From positions 62,001 to 126,000 of the forward strand of contig NZ_BSVA01000001.1 of the NCBI RefSeq assembly GCF_030161875.1: a DNA stretch of 64,000 nucleotides, in the 5' to 3' direction. Both the position numbers and the translations under genes were made by a program. This DNA is from Homoserinibacter gongjuensis (GTDB taxonomy: Bacteria; Actinomycetota; Actinomycetes; Actinomycetales; Microbacteriaceae). The notes beneath the pieces were generated by a model. That model saw only the letters and a list, made by a program, of their open reading frames with translations. It was not told the DNA's origin and did not search any database. Shown in pieces: positions 1 to 9,553 of this stretch (positions are counted from its first letter, which is position 1; every line of letters starts with the position of its first letter).

Positions 1-677
1 GTCACGACCTGCTCGCGATGACCGCACGGGAACGCACCCGCTACCGCCGGCACACGGTCGGCTTCGTCTGGCAGCAGACCTCCCGCAACCTGCTGCCGTA
101 TCTCACGGCCGTCGAGAACATCGCCACGGCGCTGTCGGTGTCGCACACCCCGCGCCGCACCCGCCGGTCGCGGGCCACCGAGCTACTCGAGCTCATGGAC
201 ATCGCGAACCTCGCCGACCGGCGGCCCGCGCAGATGTCGGGCGGTCAGCAGCAACGCGTGGCGATCGCGGTCGCCCTGGCCAACTCGCCCGAGGTGATCT
301 TCGCCGACGAGCCGACCGGCGAACTCGACGAGCACAACTCGCAGCTCGTGTTCGACGCGCTGCGCACCGTCAACGTCGAGCTCGGCACGACGGTGCTCAT
401 CGTCACCCACGACCAGGCCGTCTCGGCGCAGGTGCGGCGCACGCTGCAGATCCGCGACGGGCGCATGTCGACCGAGGTGCATCGCAGCACGCGCACCGAC
501 GAGCACGGTAACGAGAGCACCCACGCCGAGGAGTACGCCGTGCTCGATCGCGTCGGCCGCTTGCAGCTGCCCGAGGAGTACCTACGGGCGCTGGCACTGC
601 GCGACCTCGTGCGGCTCGAGCTCGAACCCGACCACGTCGAGGTGCACCCGACCGCCCTCCGAAAGGACACGGCATGA
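1..677 (+). CDS. ABC transporter ATP-binding protein (5' end outside window)
   Basis: The visible part is the C-terminal two-thirds of an ABC ATPase; the frame is open to the window edge, so the Walker A region is missing. It shows the Q-loop region FVWQQTSRNLLPYL, the signature SGGQQQRVAIA, Walker B VIFADEPTGELD and the H-loop IVTHD. The signature and the VIFADEPTGELD form are typical of the MacB/LolD/FtsE group, which works with FtsX-like permeases in extrusion or lipoprotein handling. An extra C-terminal stretch of about 70 residues follows the H-loop. The stop overlaps the next ATPase gene by four bases, so the two are translationally coupled. The substrate is unknown; the permease is presumably upstream of the window. 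Confidence 0.9.
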   Translation, partial: HDLLAMTARERTRYRRHTVGFVWQQTSRNLLPYLTAVENIATALSVSHTPRRTRRSRATELLELMDIANLADRRPAQMSGGQQQRVAIAVALANSPEVIFADEPTGELDEHNSQLVFDALRTVNVELGTTVLIVTHDQAVSAQVRRTLQIRDGRMSTEVHRSTRTDEHGNESTHAEEYAVLDRVGRLQLPEEYLRALALRDLVRLELEPDHVEVHPTALRKDTA

Positions 678-1399
678 GCGAGCAGATCGTGGCGCGCGCC
701 GAGCGACTGCGCCGCAGCTACGGGCACGGCCCCGCCGAGGTGCACGCCCTGCTGGATGTCTCGGTGCAGTTGCGGGCGGGCGAGCTCGTGGTGCTGCGCG
801 GCCCGTCCGGCGCGGGCAAGACGACGCTGCTCAACCTGCTGGGCGGTCTCGACAAGGCGGATGCCGGCGAAGTGTGGGTGGGCGAGCTCGAGTTGGGTGC
901 CGCGAGCGAAGACGAACTCGTCGAGCTGCGTCGCCACGAGCTCGGCTACATCTTCCAGACCTTCGCCCTGCTGCCGGTGCTCTCCGCGAGCGAGAACATC
1001 GAGCTGCCGATGCGGCTGCGCGGCGTGCCGATCGCCGAGCGCCGTGAGCGCACGCGTGAGCTGCTCGCGACCGTGGGCCTCGCCGACCACGCCGAGCAGC
1101 GTCCCGGCGAGCTCTCCGGCGGCCAGCAGCAGCGCCTCGGCATCGCCCGCTCCCTCGCCAACGAGCCGCGCCTGCTCATCGCCGATGAGCCCACCGGTCA
1201 GCTCGACTCCGCGAACGCCGAGGCCATGATGAGCCTCATCGCCTCACTCGTGCACGAGCGCGGTGTCGCCGTGATCGTCTCCACTCACGACCCGCGCATG
1301 GCCGAGCACGCCGACCGCATCATCGACCTGCGCGACGGCCAGCTCGTGCCGCCGAAGCCGGGCAGGCACCTCAGCGCGCCACCACGTGCGGACGGATGA
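674..1399 (+). CDS. ABC transporter ATP-binding protein, MacB/LolD type
   Basis: A complete 241-residue ABC ATPase. Walker A is GPSGAGKTT (residues 43-51), the Q-loop is in [11 protein letters not shown], the signature is LSGGQQQR, Walker B is [12 protein letters not shown] and the H-loop is VSTHD. This is the standard layout of the MacB/LolD family, which powers FtsX-type permeases at the membrane. The ATG lies in an ATGA overlap with the preceding ATPase, so the pair probably forms a two-ATPase operon with a permease upstream of the window. Its last 29 bases overlap convergently with the doc gene. Substrate not determinable. Confidence 0.92.
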   Translation: MSEQIVARAERLRRSYGHGPAEVHALLDVSVQLRAGELVVLRGPSGAGKTTLLNLLGGLDKADAGEVWVGELELGAASEDELVELRRHELGYIFQTFALLPVLSASENIELPMRLRGVPIAERRERTRELLATVGLADHAEQRPGELSGGQQQRLGIARSLANEPRLLIADEPTGQLDSANAEAMMSLIASLVHERGVAVIVSTHDPRMAEHADRIIDLRDGQLVPPKPGRHLSAPPRADG

Positions 1400-1739
1400 T
1401 GTCGGCCGCCGCCTGAAGATCGAGCTCGCCGCCCGCTACCCCGAGCACGAGATCGAACGCGGTGTCTTCTGGCATGACGACCCTCAGGCCGTTGAGCGAC
1501 AAGAACGCGAGAGTCATGAACCATGCGAAGCGCTTGTTGCCGTCGAACAGGGCGTGGTTGCTGGCGATGGAGTGCATGAGCGCTGCAGCCTTGAGTTCGA
1601 TGGTCGCGTAGGCGTCTTGGCCGAAGGCGCTGGCAGCCGGACGAGCGAGCGCCGAGAACAGCAGCCCCTCATCCCGGATGTGCACGCCGAGCCGCTCGGC
1701 GGCGGCGAGCGCCTGCTCGGGCTCGAGGTACTGGATCAC
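1371..1739 (-). CDS. doc: Doc-type toxin (Fic/Doc fold)
   Basis: A 122-residue protein with the Fic/Doc active-site motif HALFDGNKR, close to the Doc consensus HxFx(D/N)xNKR. Doc toxins of phage P1 type phosphorylate elongation factor Tu and stop translation; that activity is inferred here from the family. The GTG start overlaps the stop of the upstream antitoxin gene by four bases (GTGA), the classical coupled antitoxin-toxin order. The 3' end runs 29 bases into the convergent ABC ATPase gene. The length matches the family and the motif is intact, so an active toxin is expected. Confidence 0.88.
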   Translation of the reverse strand: MIQYLEPEQALAAAERLGVHIRDEGLLFSALARPAASAFGQDAYATIELKAAALMHSIASNHALFDGNKRFAWFMTLAFLSLNGLRVVMPEDTAFDLVLGVAGGELDLQAAADIIRPHVVAR

Positions 1740-1942
1740 GCGTCTTCGAGGCGCCGGATGAGCCCCGCGTAGTCGCGGCTCGTCTCGTCGATGCTGGCCA
1801 GCACCGCTTCCGTCTTACGTTCCCGCATGAGGTACTCCTCCACCGCCCGCACGACGAGGGCCTGCTTGGAGGCATGCCGCTCCTCAGCAAGTCGATCGAG
1901 ACGCTTGTCGAGATCGGTGGAGAACCGCACGGTCATGGCCAT
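1736..1942 (-). CDS. Ribbon-helix-helix antitoxin of the doc pair
   Basis: A 68-residue protein starting [19 protein letters not shown], a typical CopG/Arc-type beta strand followed by helices, with an acidic tail. It precedes doc in the same operon and is the likely antitoxin and autorepressor. Many Doc toxins pair with Phd-type antitoxins; a ribbon-helix-helix partner is also common in actinobacteria. Two in-frame ATGs exist (1942 and 1936). No clear Shine-Dalgarno sequence precedes either. A -10-like TATCAT ends seven bases before the first ATG, so the mRNA may be leaderless. Confidence 0.82.
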   Translation of the reverse strand: MAMTVRFSTDLDKRLDRLAEERHASKQALVVRAVEEYLMRERKTEAVLASIDETSRDYAGLIRRLEDA

Positions 1943-1950
1943 GTGCAGGA

Positions 1951-1969
1951 TGATACCACTCTGGTATCA
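1951..1969. promoter_or_regulatory. Operator palindrome of the antitoxin-doc operon
   Basis: A perfect inverted repeat, TGATACCA-CTC-TGGTATCA, lies 9 bases upstream of the antitoxin start. The arm nearest the gene contains the hexamer TATCAT (read on the minus strand), a good -10 match, so repressor binding would cover the promoter. The usual pattern of ribbon-helix-helix autoregulation supports the reading; binding itself is inferred. Confidence 0.7.
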
Positions 1970-1993
1970 CTTTGCGGGGGTGGGCGCTGGGGG

Positions 1994-3270
<1,277 letters not shown>

Positions 3271-3384
3271 TGCCGGTCTCCCTCCGAAGCGGTACCGAGA
3301 GCCTAACCCGTCGCGGCGACACAGGTGCGCCTCTCGTGACATCCCGTGTCGCGGCGCGTCGTGCGCCCGGCCTACCCTGGAGAC

Positions 3385-3984
3385 ATGACCCCGAGAGCCG
3401 CCCGCCTGCTGCGCGGCGCTCTGCTCGGCACCGTCGCGACAATGCTCGCGGCCGTCTCGCATGCCGCGGGCGGCGGCCCCGTACCGGGCGGCCTCGCGCT
3501 CGTGCTCGGGTGCGTCTTCGCGACCGCCGTGGGCACGATCGCCCTCGGGCGCGTCGAGGCGGGTCGGCGCGGCTCGCCCGTGCGCACCGCCGTCGCGGTC
3601 GGCATCGCCCAGCTCGCCTTCCACCTCGGGTTCTCGCTGCTCGGCACGGGAGGCGCCGTGCGCTCGACCGGCGGGCACCACCACGCGCTGCTGACCGTGG
3701 CCGCCGATCCCGCCACCGCCATCGCGCAGGGCGGGGCGGGCATGTGGCTCGCCCACCTCGTCGCCGCCGTCGCGACCGTGCTCTACCTGCGCCACCTCGA
3801 AGGCCGCGTGTGGGCTGTGCTCGCGCGGCTCGGCGGGTTCCTGCTGCGCGCCCTCGGCATCCGGATGCCGCAGCGGCACGCGCCCCACCCCCGGCCCGCG
3901 GTCTCCCGCACCGTGATCGCGGCATCCGCGTGGCTGCGCGATGCGATCGCCCGGCGCGGCCCGCCCTCCGTGCTCGGCGCCTGA
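3385..3984 (+). CDS. Small integral membrane protein of the copper trio
   Basis: About 199 residues with roughly four hydrophobic segments: near residues 8-28, 34-55, 70-90 and 110-132. A histidine-rich stretch (GGHHHA) lies between the third and fourth, and the tail is basic. I chose the ATG at 3385 because it follows CTGGAGAC and begins a membrane segment directly. It lies upstream of ycnI and copC on the same strand, with about 129 bases to ycnI. The context suggests a role in copper handling, and the exposed histidines could bind metal; both are inference. No family assigned with confidence. Confidence 0.72.
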   Translation: MTPRAARLLRGALLGTVATMLAAVSHAAGGGPVPGGLALVLGCVFATAVGTIALGRVEAGRRGSPVRTAVAVGIAQLAFHLGFSLLGTGGAVRSTGGHHHALLTVAADPATAIAQGGAGMWLAHLVAAVATVLYLRHLEGRVWAVLARLGGFLLRALGIRMPQRHAPHPRPAVSRTVIAASAWLRDAIARRGPPSVLGA

Positions 3985-4113
3985 CCCGTCCCGGCACGGG
4001 TCGATGTGGCGCAGGCACCGCACGCCGGGGTGCACCGGACGCCCGCGTCCGCCCCCATCGACTCGTCTGCACGCGCCTCGCGCGCGCACACGGAACCCAC
4101 TCAGGAAGAGAAC

Positions 4114-4809
4114 ATGAAGAAGTCCACCCGCACCACCGCATCCGTCGTCGCCGCGCTCGGCGCCGGCACGATGCTCGCCCTCGCGCCCGCCCTCGCGGCG
4201 AGCGCCCATGTCACGGCGAGCGCGAGCTCGACCGCCGCCGGCTCGTACAGCATCGTCACCTTCAGCGTGCCGCACGGCTGCGACGGCTCTCCGACCACGG
4301 CGGTCGAGATCGAGATCCCCGAGACGATCCTCTCGGTCACCCCGACCGTCAACCCCAACTGGACGATCGAGAAGAACCTGGTGCCGCTGGATGAGGCGAC
4401 CCAGGATGCGCACGGCGACAACGTCACCGAGCGCGTCGGCAGCGTCACTTACACCGCCATCGGCGCAGGCCTGCCCGACGGCTACCGCGACACGATGGCC
4501 CTCTCGCTGCAGCTGCCGGATGGCAAGGCGGGTGACGTGGTCGAGTTCCCCGTTCACCAGCTGTGCGCGGAGGGGTCGACCGACTGGGTCGGCGACGAGG
4601 TGCCCTCGATCGTGCTGACGGCGGCAGGCGAAGGCGGCAGCGGGCACGGGCACGGCGACGAGGTCGCAGCGGACGACGCGGATGCCTCGGTCGCCTCCGA
4701 TCCTGACGTGCTCGCCCGCGTGCTCGGCATCGGCGGCCTCGCCGTGGGTGCCGTCGGCGTCGTGCTCGCGATCGTGGCGCGCCGCGACCGGGCGCAGCGG
4801 GAGTCCTGA
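4114..4809 (+). CDS. ycnI: YcnI-family copper-binding exported protein (DUF1775)
   Basis: 231 residues. A signal peptide ends at ASA|HV (about residue 31), so the mature protein starts with histidine, the copper ligand used by YcnI proteins. The DUF1775 domain follows ([15 protein letters not shown]...), then a His/Asp-rich linker and a C-terminal membrane helix with a basic tail. It is therefore anchored on the outer face of the membrane. The ATG at 4114 follows AGGAAGAG. Its stop overlaps the copC start by one base, so the two are coupled. YcnI with CopC is a known copper acquisition or storage pairing. Confidence 0.88.
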   Translation: MKKSTRTTASVVAALGAGTMLALAPALAASAHVTASASSTAAGSYSIVTFSVPHGCDGSPTTAVEIEIPETILSVTPTVNPNWTIEKNLVPLDEATQDAHGDNVTERVGSVTYTAIGAGLPDGYRDTMALSLQLPDGKAGDVVEFPVHQLCAEGSTDWVGDEVPSIVLTAAGEGGSGHGHGDEVAADDADASVASDPDVLARVLGIGGLAVGAVGVVLAIVARRDRAQRES

Positions 4810-5386
4810 TGCGCCGCGTGCTCCGCGCCCTGGCCGTCGGCACCGCCGCGGCGGCGCTCGTGCTGTTCGCCGCCGTGCCGGCGTCGGCACACAGTCAACT
4901 CGTGGGGTCGACGCCCGCCGAGGGCGAGACCCTCGCCGAACTGCCGGCGGAGTTCTCCGTCACCATGAACGAGCGCCTGCTCGACGACGCCGGGCTGTCG
5001 GCCTTCGCGTTGCGCGTGCGCGACGCCGGGGGTCTCTACTACGGCGACGGATGCCTGCAGGTCGCCGACGACACGATGTCGACCGCCGCGGCCATCGGGC
5101 CGGCGGGCGACTACGTGCTCGAGTGGCAGGTGGTGTCGGCGGATGGCCACCCCGTGGGGGCGAGATCCCGTTCAGCTGGACGGGCGCGGCGACGGCCGAA
5201 GGCGCCGCTGCCCCGGCGAGCTGCGGGGCCGAGGTGCCGCCGACGGACTCGGGCACCTCATCCGGGCACCACGAGGCGGAGCCGGCTCAGATCCCGCTCG
5301 GCGACGTCGTGTGGATCGTGGCCGCGGTGCTCGTGGTCGCGATCGCCGTGACGGTCGCGCTCATCGCGACGCGACGTCGGCGCTGA
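4809..5386 (+). CDS. copC: CopC/YobA-type copper-resistance domain protein (frame break at 5156-5160)
   Basis: Restored length is 192 residues. The signal peptide ends PASA|HS, giving an N-terminal histidine as in CopC copper sites. The CopC fold follows ([32 protein letters not shown]), then a linker and a C-terminal membrane helix ending in RRRR. A five-G run breaks the frame; one more G joins GHPVG to GEIPFSWTG exactly as in family members. In these proteins the C-terminal histidine (here SADGH) takes part in Cu(II) binding. It is the last gene of the copper trio and ends at a strong bidirectional terminator. Confidence 0.87.
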
Positions 5387-5405
5387 GCTCACTCGCAGCT
5401 CCCGC

Positions 5406-5449
5406 CACGACCTCGGCGCCCCGGATGTCTCCGGGGCGCCGAGGTCGTG
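5406..5449. terminator. Bidirectional terminator between copC and clpP2
   Basis: Perfect 19-bp inverted repeat (arms 5406-5424 and 5431-5449, starting CACGACCTCGGCGCCCCGG) with a six-base loop. It lies between two convergent genes, so it can stop transcription from either side. No long T tract follows, which is common in GC-rich actinobacteria. Confidence 0.85.
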
Positions 5450-5466
5450 ATCGAGGGGGTGAGGGC

Positions 5467-6141
5467 CTAGGCCGTGGTCAGCGCCGCCTGAAGGTTCTTG
5501 CGGCTCGAGAGCACCTGGTCGATGAGGCCGTACTCCAGCGCCTCGTCGGCCGACAGGATGGTGTCACGCTCGATGTCGGCGTTGATCTCCTCCTGCGTCT
5601 TGTTCGTGTGACGCGCGAGCGTGTCTTCGAGCCAGGTACGCAACCGCAGGATCTCCTTGGCCTGGATCTCGATATCCGACGCCTGTCCACGCCCCGCCTC
5701 GCCGACAGCGGGCTGGTGGATGAGGATGCGGGCGTTCGGCAGCGCGAGACGCTTGCCGGGCGTTCCGGCGGCGGCGATGACCGCGGCTGCCGACGCGGCC
5801 TGGCCGAGCACGACCGTCATGACCTGCGGACGGATGTACTGCATCGTGTCGTAGATCGCCGTCATGGCCGTGAAGGATCCGCCGGGCGAGTTGATGTACA
5901 TCATGATGTCGCGGTCGGGATCCATCGACTCCAGCACGAGCAGCTGCGCCATGATGTCATCCGCCGACGCGTCGTCGACCTGCACGCCGAGGAAGATGAT
6001 GCGGTCTTCGAAGAGCTTCGCGTAGGGGTCCTGGCGCTTGAAGCCGTAGGCCGTGCGCTCCTCGAAGCTCGGCAGGATGTAGCGAGACTGAGGCATGCGC
6101 GAGGCGAGGTCTCCGCCCGCCATGAACGTGGGGGTTTCCAT
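5467..6141 (-). CDS. clpP2: ATP-dependent Clp protease proteolytic subunit ClpP2
   Basis: A 224-residue serine peptidase of the Clp family. The catalytic serine is in GQAASAAAV, the histidine in LIHQPAV and the aspartate in the DIERDTIL region. Actinobacteria assemble mixed ClpP1P2 rings that work with ClpX or ClpC1. It lies 26 bases downstream of clpP1 on the same strand, which indicates a clpP1-clpP2 operon. The longer N-terminus (METPTFMAGGDLAS) suggests a propeptide, as in mycobacterial ClpP2. The next gene on this strand, clpX, is displaced by about 2.2 kb. Confidence 0.95.
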   Translation of the reverse strand: METPTFMAGGDLASRMPQSRYILPSFEERTAYGFKRQDPYAKLFEDRIIFLGVQVDDASADDIMAQLLVLESMDPDRDIMMYINSPGGSFTAMTAIYDTMQYIRPQVMTVVLGQAASAAAVIAAAGTPGKRLALPNARILIHQPAVGEAGRGQASDIEIQAKEILRLRTWLEDTLARHTNKTQEEINADIERDTILSADEALEYGLIDQVLSSRKNLQAALTTA

Positions 6142-6167
6142 CTGTGTCGTCCTTATCTCTCTCGCGC

Positions 6168-6761
6168 TTACTTCTTGCCCTGGTCGGTTCCGGCGCCGCC
6201 CACGACATCCGCCGCAGACGCCCGGATGTGGTCGACGAAGCCGTACTCGAGGGCCTCCTCGGCCGAGAACCAGCGGTCACGGTCGCCGTCGGCGTTGATC
6301 TGCTCGACGCTCTTGCCGGTCTGCGCCGCGGTGATCTCGGCGAGCCGCTTCTTCATGTCGAGGATGAGCGCCGCCTGGGTCTGGATGTCGGAGCTCGTTC
6401 CGCCGAAGCCGCCGTGGGGCTGGTGCAGCAGCACGCGCGCGTTGGGGGTGATGTAGCGCTTACCCTTGGTGCCCGCGGTGAGCAGCAGCTGGCCCATCGA
6501 GGCGGCCATGCCGATGCCGACCGTGACGACGTCGTTCGGGATGAACTGCATCGTGTCGTAGATCGCCATGCCGGCCGTGATCGAGCCGCCGGGGCTGTTG
6601 ATGTAGAGGTAGATGTCGCGCTCGGGGTCCTCTGCGGCGAGCAGCAGCAGCTTGGCCGCGATCTCGTTCGCGTTGTCGTCGCGCACCTCGGAGCCGAGCC
6701 AGATGATGCGGTCCTTCAGGAGACGGTCGAACACACTCGGCTGGAATGCCGGTTCTGCCAT
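6168..6761 (-). CDS. clpP1: ATP-dependent Clp protease proteolytic subunit ClpP1
   Basis: 197 residues from the ATG at 6761, chosen because AAGGAG lies nine bases upstream and the protein then starts like other ClpP ([15 protein letters not shown]). The catalytic serine is in GMAASMGQ, the histidine in LLHQPHGG, and the aspartate follows in the [10 protein letters not shown] stretch. It is first in the clpP1-clpP2 operon; both subunits are usually needed for activity in actinobacteria. The 145-bp divergent promoter region upstream holds repeated CTGGGCAGAG elements. Confidence 0.95.
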   Translation of the reverse strand: MAEPAFQPSVFDRLLKDRIIWLGSEVRDDNANEIAAKLLLLAAEDPERDIYLYINSPGGSITAGMAIYDTMQFIPNDVVTVGIGMAASMGQLLLTAGTKGKRYITPNARVLLHQPHGGFGGTSSDIQTQAALILDMKKRLAEITAAQTGKSVEQINADGDRDRWFSAEEALEYGFVDHIRASAADVVGGAGTDQGKK

Positions 6762-6819
6762 GGGAGGAGCTCCTTGCTTTTCGATGTCGGTGTCGAATCT
6801 ACCGGCGCGGTTTCGACCG

Positions 6820-6890
6820 CTCTGCCGTGTTCGCCCTGGGCAGAGTCGCGCGGCGTGCGGACGTGGCCGTTGCGCCTCTGCTGGGCAGAG
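6820..6890. promoter_or_regulatory. Repeated CTGGGCAGAG elements in the clpP1/TPR divergent promoter
   Basis: CTGGGCAGAG occurs at 6836-6845 and again at 6881-6890. An inverted copy of its core, CTCTGCC, lies at 6820-6826, forming a 7-bp palindrome with 6839-6845. GTTCGCC sits between the palindrome arms and resembles a half-site of ClgR, the activator of clp genes in actinobacteria. A regulator-binding role is inferred. Confidence 0.4.
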
Positions 6891-6906
6891 TTCGTAGGCT
6901 CGAACC

Positions 6907-7385
6907 ATGCAGTGGCGAGAGCGGATGGCGGCGGTATGGGCGGATGCCGATCGGTTGGAGGGCGCAGAACTCGTGCGACGCATCGACGCGATCGCGGCGG
7001 AGCACCCGGACGACCCGCTCGCACTGTTCGAGCGCGGCGGCGCCCGCGACTCGACGGGCGACGAGGCCGGCGCCGAGGAGTTCTACCGGCGCGCCCTCGC
7101 GGCGGGGCTCCCCGATGACGAGCGCGCGCAGTGCGTGATCCAGCTCGCGAGCACCGTGCGCAACCTCGGTCGGCCCGAGGAATCCCTCGAGCTGCTGCGC
7201 GCCGAGTTCGAGGGACGCCCCGACTCCCCTACGGGGATGCGGCTGTCGCCTTCGCGGCCCTCGCGCTCGTCGACCTCGAGCGCCCGGTCGAGGCGGTGGC
7301 GGCGCTCCTGCACGCGCTCACCCCGCACCTGCCGCGCTACCACCGCTCGGTGCCCGCCTACGCCGACGCGCTGCTCGAGCGCTGA
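6907..7385 (+). CDS. Tetratricopeptide-repeat protein (frame break at 7226-7229)
   Basis: Restored length is 159 residues. The sequence is helical, with TPR-like pairs such as [20 protein letters not shown] and [19 protein letters not shown], then [12 protein letters not shown]. It resembles the TPR_5 group of small soluble actinobacterial proteins. A four-C run breaks the frame; one added base joins RPDSP to [13 protein letters not shown] and the protein ends ADALLER. It is divergent from clpP1. Function beyond protein-protein contact is unknown. Confidence 0.75.
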
Positions 7386-7418
7386 GCCCCGGGCGGCGGG
7401 TACCCCACCCCGTCGTCA

Positions 7419-7509
7419 ATGTCGAAAATGCAGGAGAGCCCGGGCGTGTCGCCCATGGGTGCCCCGAATCCGCGCGCAGCCCGTCGCGTGACTCCTGCAT
7501 TTTCGACAT
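7419..7509. repeat. Widely spaced 18-bp perfect inverted repeat
   Basis: ATGTCGAAAATGCAGGAG (7419-7436) is repeated exactly in inverse at 7492-7509, with 55 bases between. The arms are AT-richer than their surroundings. They lie between the convergent 3' ends of the TPR gene and the PLP enzyme. It could act as a terminator or be a small repetitive element; no coding sequence is seen inside. Confidence 0.75.
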
Positions 7510-7569
7510 AGCGCGTGTCGAGGGCGCGGTGCCGGGCGCGGTCCCGGACCCGGCGCGCCCGGCGCCGGG

Positions 7570-8777
7570 TCAGAGCGGCCCGAAGGTCGCGTCGAGGGCC
7601 TGCCGCAGGTCGGCGATGAGGTCGGAGGCGTCCTCCAGGCCCACCGAGAACCGCAGGTGCCCGAGCCGACGGAAGGGCTCCGGGTAGGCGGCGACCCGCG
7701 CGCCGCTCGTGCCGACGTGCACGATGAGCGACTCGTCGTGCCCGAGCGACACCGCCGAGGTGATGAGCCGCAACGCCGCCACGAAACGGTTCTGCGCATC
7801 CGGATCCCCGTCCACCGCGAACGCCATCATGGCGCCGGCGCCGTGGGGCAGCAGGCGGGCCGTGTCGGCATGCTGCGGATGCGAGGCGAGCCCCGGGTAG
7901 TACACGTACGCCACGCGCGGGTCGGCGTCGAGGAATCGGGCCACCTCGGCCGCCGTCTCGACGTGCCGGCGGATGCGCAGCGGCAGCGTCACCGATCCGC
8001 GCATGATGAGCCAGGCGTTGAAGGGGCTGATGACGCCGCCCACGTCGACCATCGCCTCGGCCTTGATGCGCTGGATCAGCTCGCGCGATCCCGCGACCGA
8101 GCCGCCCATGGCATCCCCGTGCCCGTTGATGTACTTGGTGAGGGAGTGCACGACGAGGTCGGCGCCGTCGTCGAGGGGCGCGCGAGCGGAGGCGGCGTAA
8201 AGGTCGAGTCGACGCTCAGCAGCGCCCCGGATGCGTGCGCGATCTCGGCGAGCGCCGCGACATCCGCGAGCCGTGTCGTGGGGTTCGCGACGACCTCGGT
8301 GTGCACGAGACGGGTCTCGGTCCGGATGGCGGCCCGCACGGCGTCGAGGTCGGAGGTGTCGACGAAGGTGGCCTGGATGTCGTACTTGCGCGGCAGCAGT
8401 TCGGCGAAGAGCTTGTGGATCGCCTCGTAGGACTGGTCGGAGACGACCACGTGGTCGCCCGTGCGCAGCAGTGTGAAGAACACCGCGTGCAGGGCCGCGA
8501 CGCCGCTCGCGAGCACGACCGCATCCTCCGCGTGCTCGAGGGCCGCGAGCTTGCGCTGCAGCCCGAGCTGGTTGAGGCCGCTGTTGCGCGTGTAGAGGGG
8601 CGCGTCGGTGCCCGACCAGCTCATGGTCGAGGGGTCGTCGGGCAGGGCGTAGGAGTTCGCCATGACGACGGGGGTGCGGATGGCTCCCCCACCCGCCGCG
8701 GACTCGTTGCCGCCGTGCACGGCGAGGCTGTACTCGCCGAGACTCGATTCGTGGTGCTTGTCGGGAGAGCTGGTCAC
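7570..8777 (-). CDS. PLP-dependent trans-sulfuration enzyme, cystathionine gamma-synthase/lyase family (frame break at 8175-8178)
   Basis: Restored length is about 402 residues. The Cys/Met-metabolism PLP family is clear: an N-terminal ...TPVVMANSYAL segment, the SGVAALHAVFF motif, and the lysine that binds pyridoxal phosphate in HSLTKYINGHGDAMGG. A four-G run (plus strand) breaks the frame between FTPPPLARP and LDDGADLVVHSLTKY. The start is a GTG at 8777 because no ATG precedes the conserved N-terminus. Such enzymes make or break cystathionine, or cleave methionine; the exact reaction cannot be fixed from sequence. It is not in an operon with sulfur genes. Confidence 0.85.
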
Positions 8778-8874
8778 GCTTCCACGGTACGACCGCGGGC
8801 GGTGTGTGACGGCGTGCGGCGACGGACGCGACCGCGCGGGCATGCTCGGCTGCCCGGCGGGTCGGCTGCGCGTC

Positions 8875-9390
8875 TCAGCCCAGCAGCTTCTCGAGCGTGT
8901 TGACGTTGCGGCTCGTGAGATGCGGCTTGTACGCGGCCTTGCCGATCGCCTTGCCGAGCTCGGAGTCGAGGGTGTCACCCTTGGGAACGGTCCAGTACAC
9001 GACGCCCTCGCCGCCGGCGCACCGCTCATGTGCCGGGTCGAGGTCGAGCGCGAGCAACCGGTCCTTCACCTCGGGGTCGAGCACGAACAGCACGTAGTCG
9101 TGCCAGCCTTCGCGGCCGCGTTCGAACGGGTAGGCGTCGACGATGCCGCGCAGGGCCTCGGTCGCGAACACCTGCACCCATGCCGGGTAGCCGAACCGTG
9201 CACGCAGTGCGGTCTCGACATCCGCTTTCACGGCGTCGGCGGCGGCCTCGCTCGTCACGAGGGCGTTGCCGCTCGCGAGCACGGTGCGCACCTCGCCGTA
9301 GCCGAGGCTCTCCAGCAGTTCGCGCAGTTCGGCCATCTTGACGGTCACGCCGCCCACGTTGACGCCGCGCAGCAGAATGACGTATCGCAC
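8875..9390 (-). CDS. DUF1697 family protein
   Basis: 171 residues matching DUF1697 throughout: it starts RYVILLRGVNVGG, continues with the ELRELLESLGYGEVRTVLASGN stretch, and ends with KPHLTSRNVNTLEKLL. The family is widespread and uncharacterised. The GTG start at 9390 places the conserved first strand right at the N-terminus. It lies between tig and the PLP enzyme on the same strand, with about 97 bases to the latter, so it is probably its own unit. Confidence 0.88.
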   Translation of the reverse strand: MRYVILLRGVNVGGVTVKMAELRELLESLGYGEVRTVLASGNALVTSEAAADAVKADVETALRARFGYPAWVQVFATEALRGIVDAYPFERGREGWHDYVLFVLDPEVKDRLLALDLDPAHERCAGGEGVVYWTVPKGDTLDSELGKAIGKAAYKPHLTSRNVNTLEKLLG

Positions 9391-9427
9391 GCGGTCACCC
9401 TACGCGGCCCCGCTGAGAGCACGATCC

Positions 9428-9485
9428 GCCGCGGTTTCGGCGCTCTGCGCGAGTTTCGCGAGCCGCGGAGCGCCGAAACCGCGGC
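9428..9485. repeat. 18-bp inverted repeat downstream of tig
   Basis: Perfect 18-bp arms (9428-9445 and 9468-9485, core CCGCGGTTTCGGCGCTC) separated by 22 bases, lying between tig and the DUF1697 gene. It could be a second terminator or a short repetitive element. Confidence 0.65.
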
Positions 9486-9510
9486 AGAGCTCGCCGATCG
9501 CGCGGGACGC

Positions 9511-9546
9511 CGAAGGCCCGACCGCGCGGATGCGATCGGGCCTTCG
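9511..9546 (-). terminator. Terminator of tig
   Basis: An 11-bp perfect stem (CGAAGGCCCGA at 9511-9521 with its complement at 9536-9546) lies directly after the tig stop, which ends at 9554. The 14-base loop and GC-rich stem fit an intrinsic-type terminator. Confidence 0.7.
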
Positions 9547-9553
9547 AAGCAGG

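Noticed and set aside
3271-4890. A long minus-strand extension upstream of ClpX
   Set aside because: The clpX frame stays open far upstream, but the conserved zinc-domain N-terminus starts at the ATG 3270 after GGAGGGAG. The extension is antisense to the copper genes.
7419-7509. Insertion sequence with terminal inverted repeats
   Set aside because: Only 55 bases lie between the arms, too short for a transposase, and no target-site duplication was seen at the outer ends.
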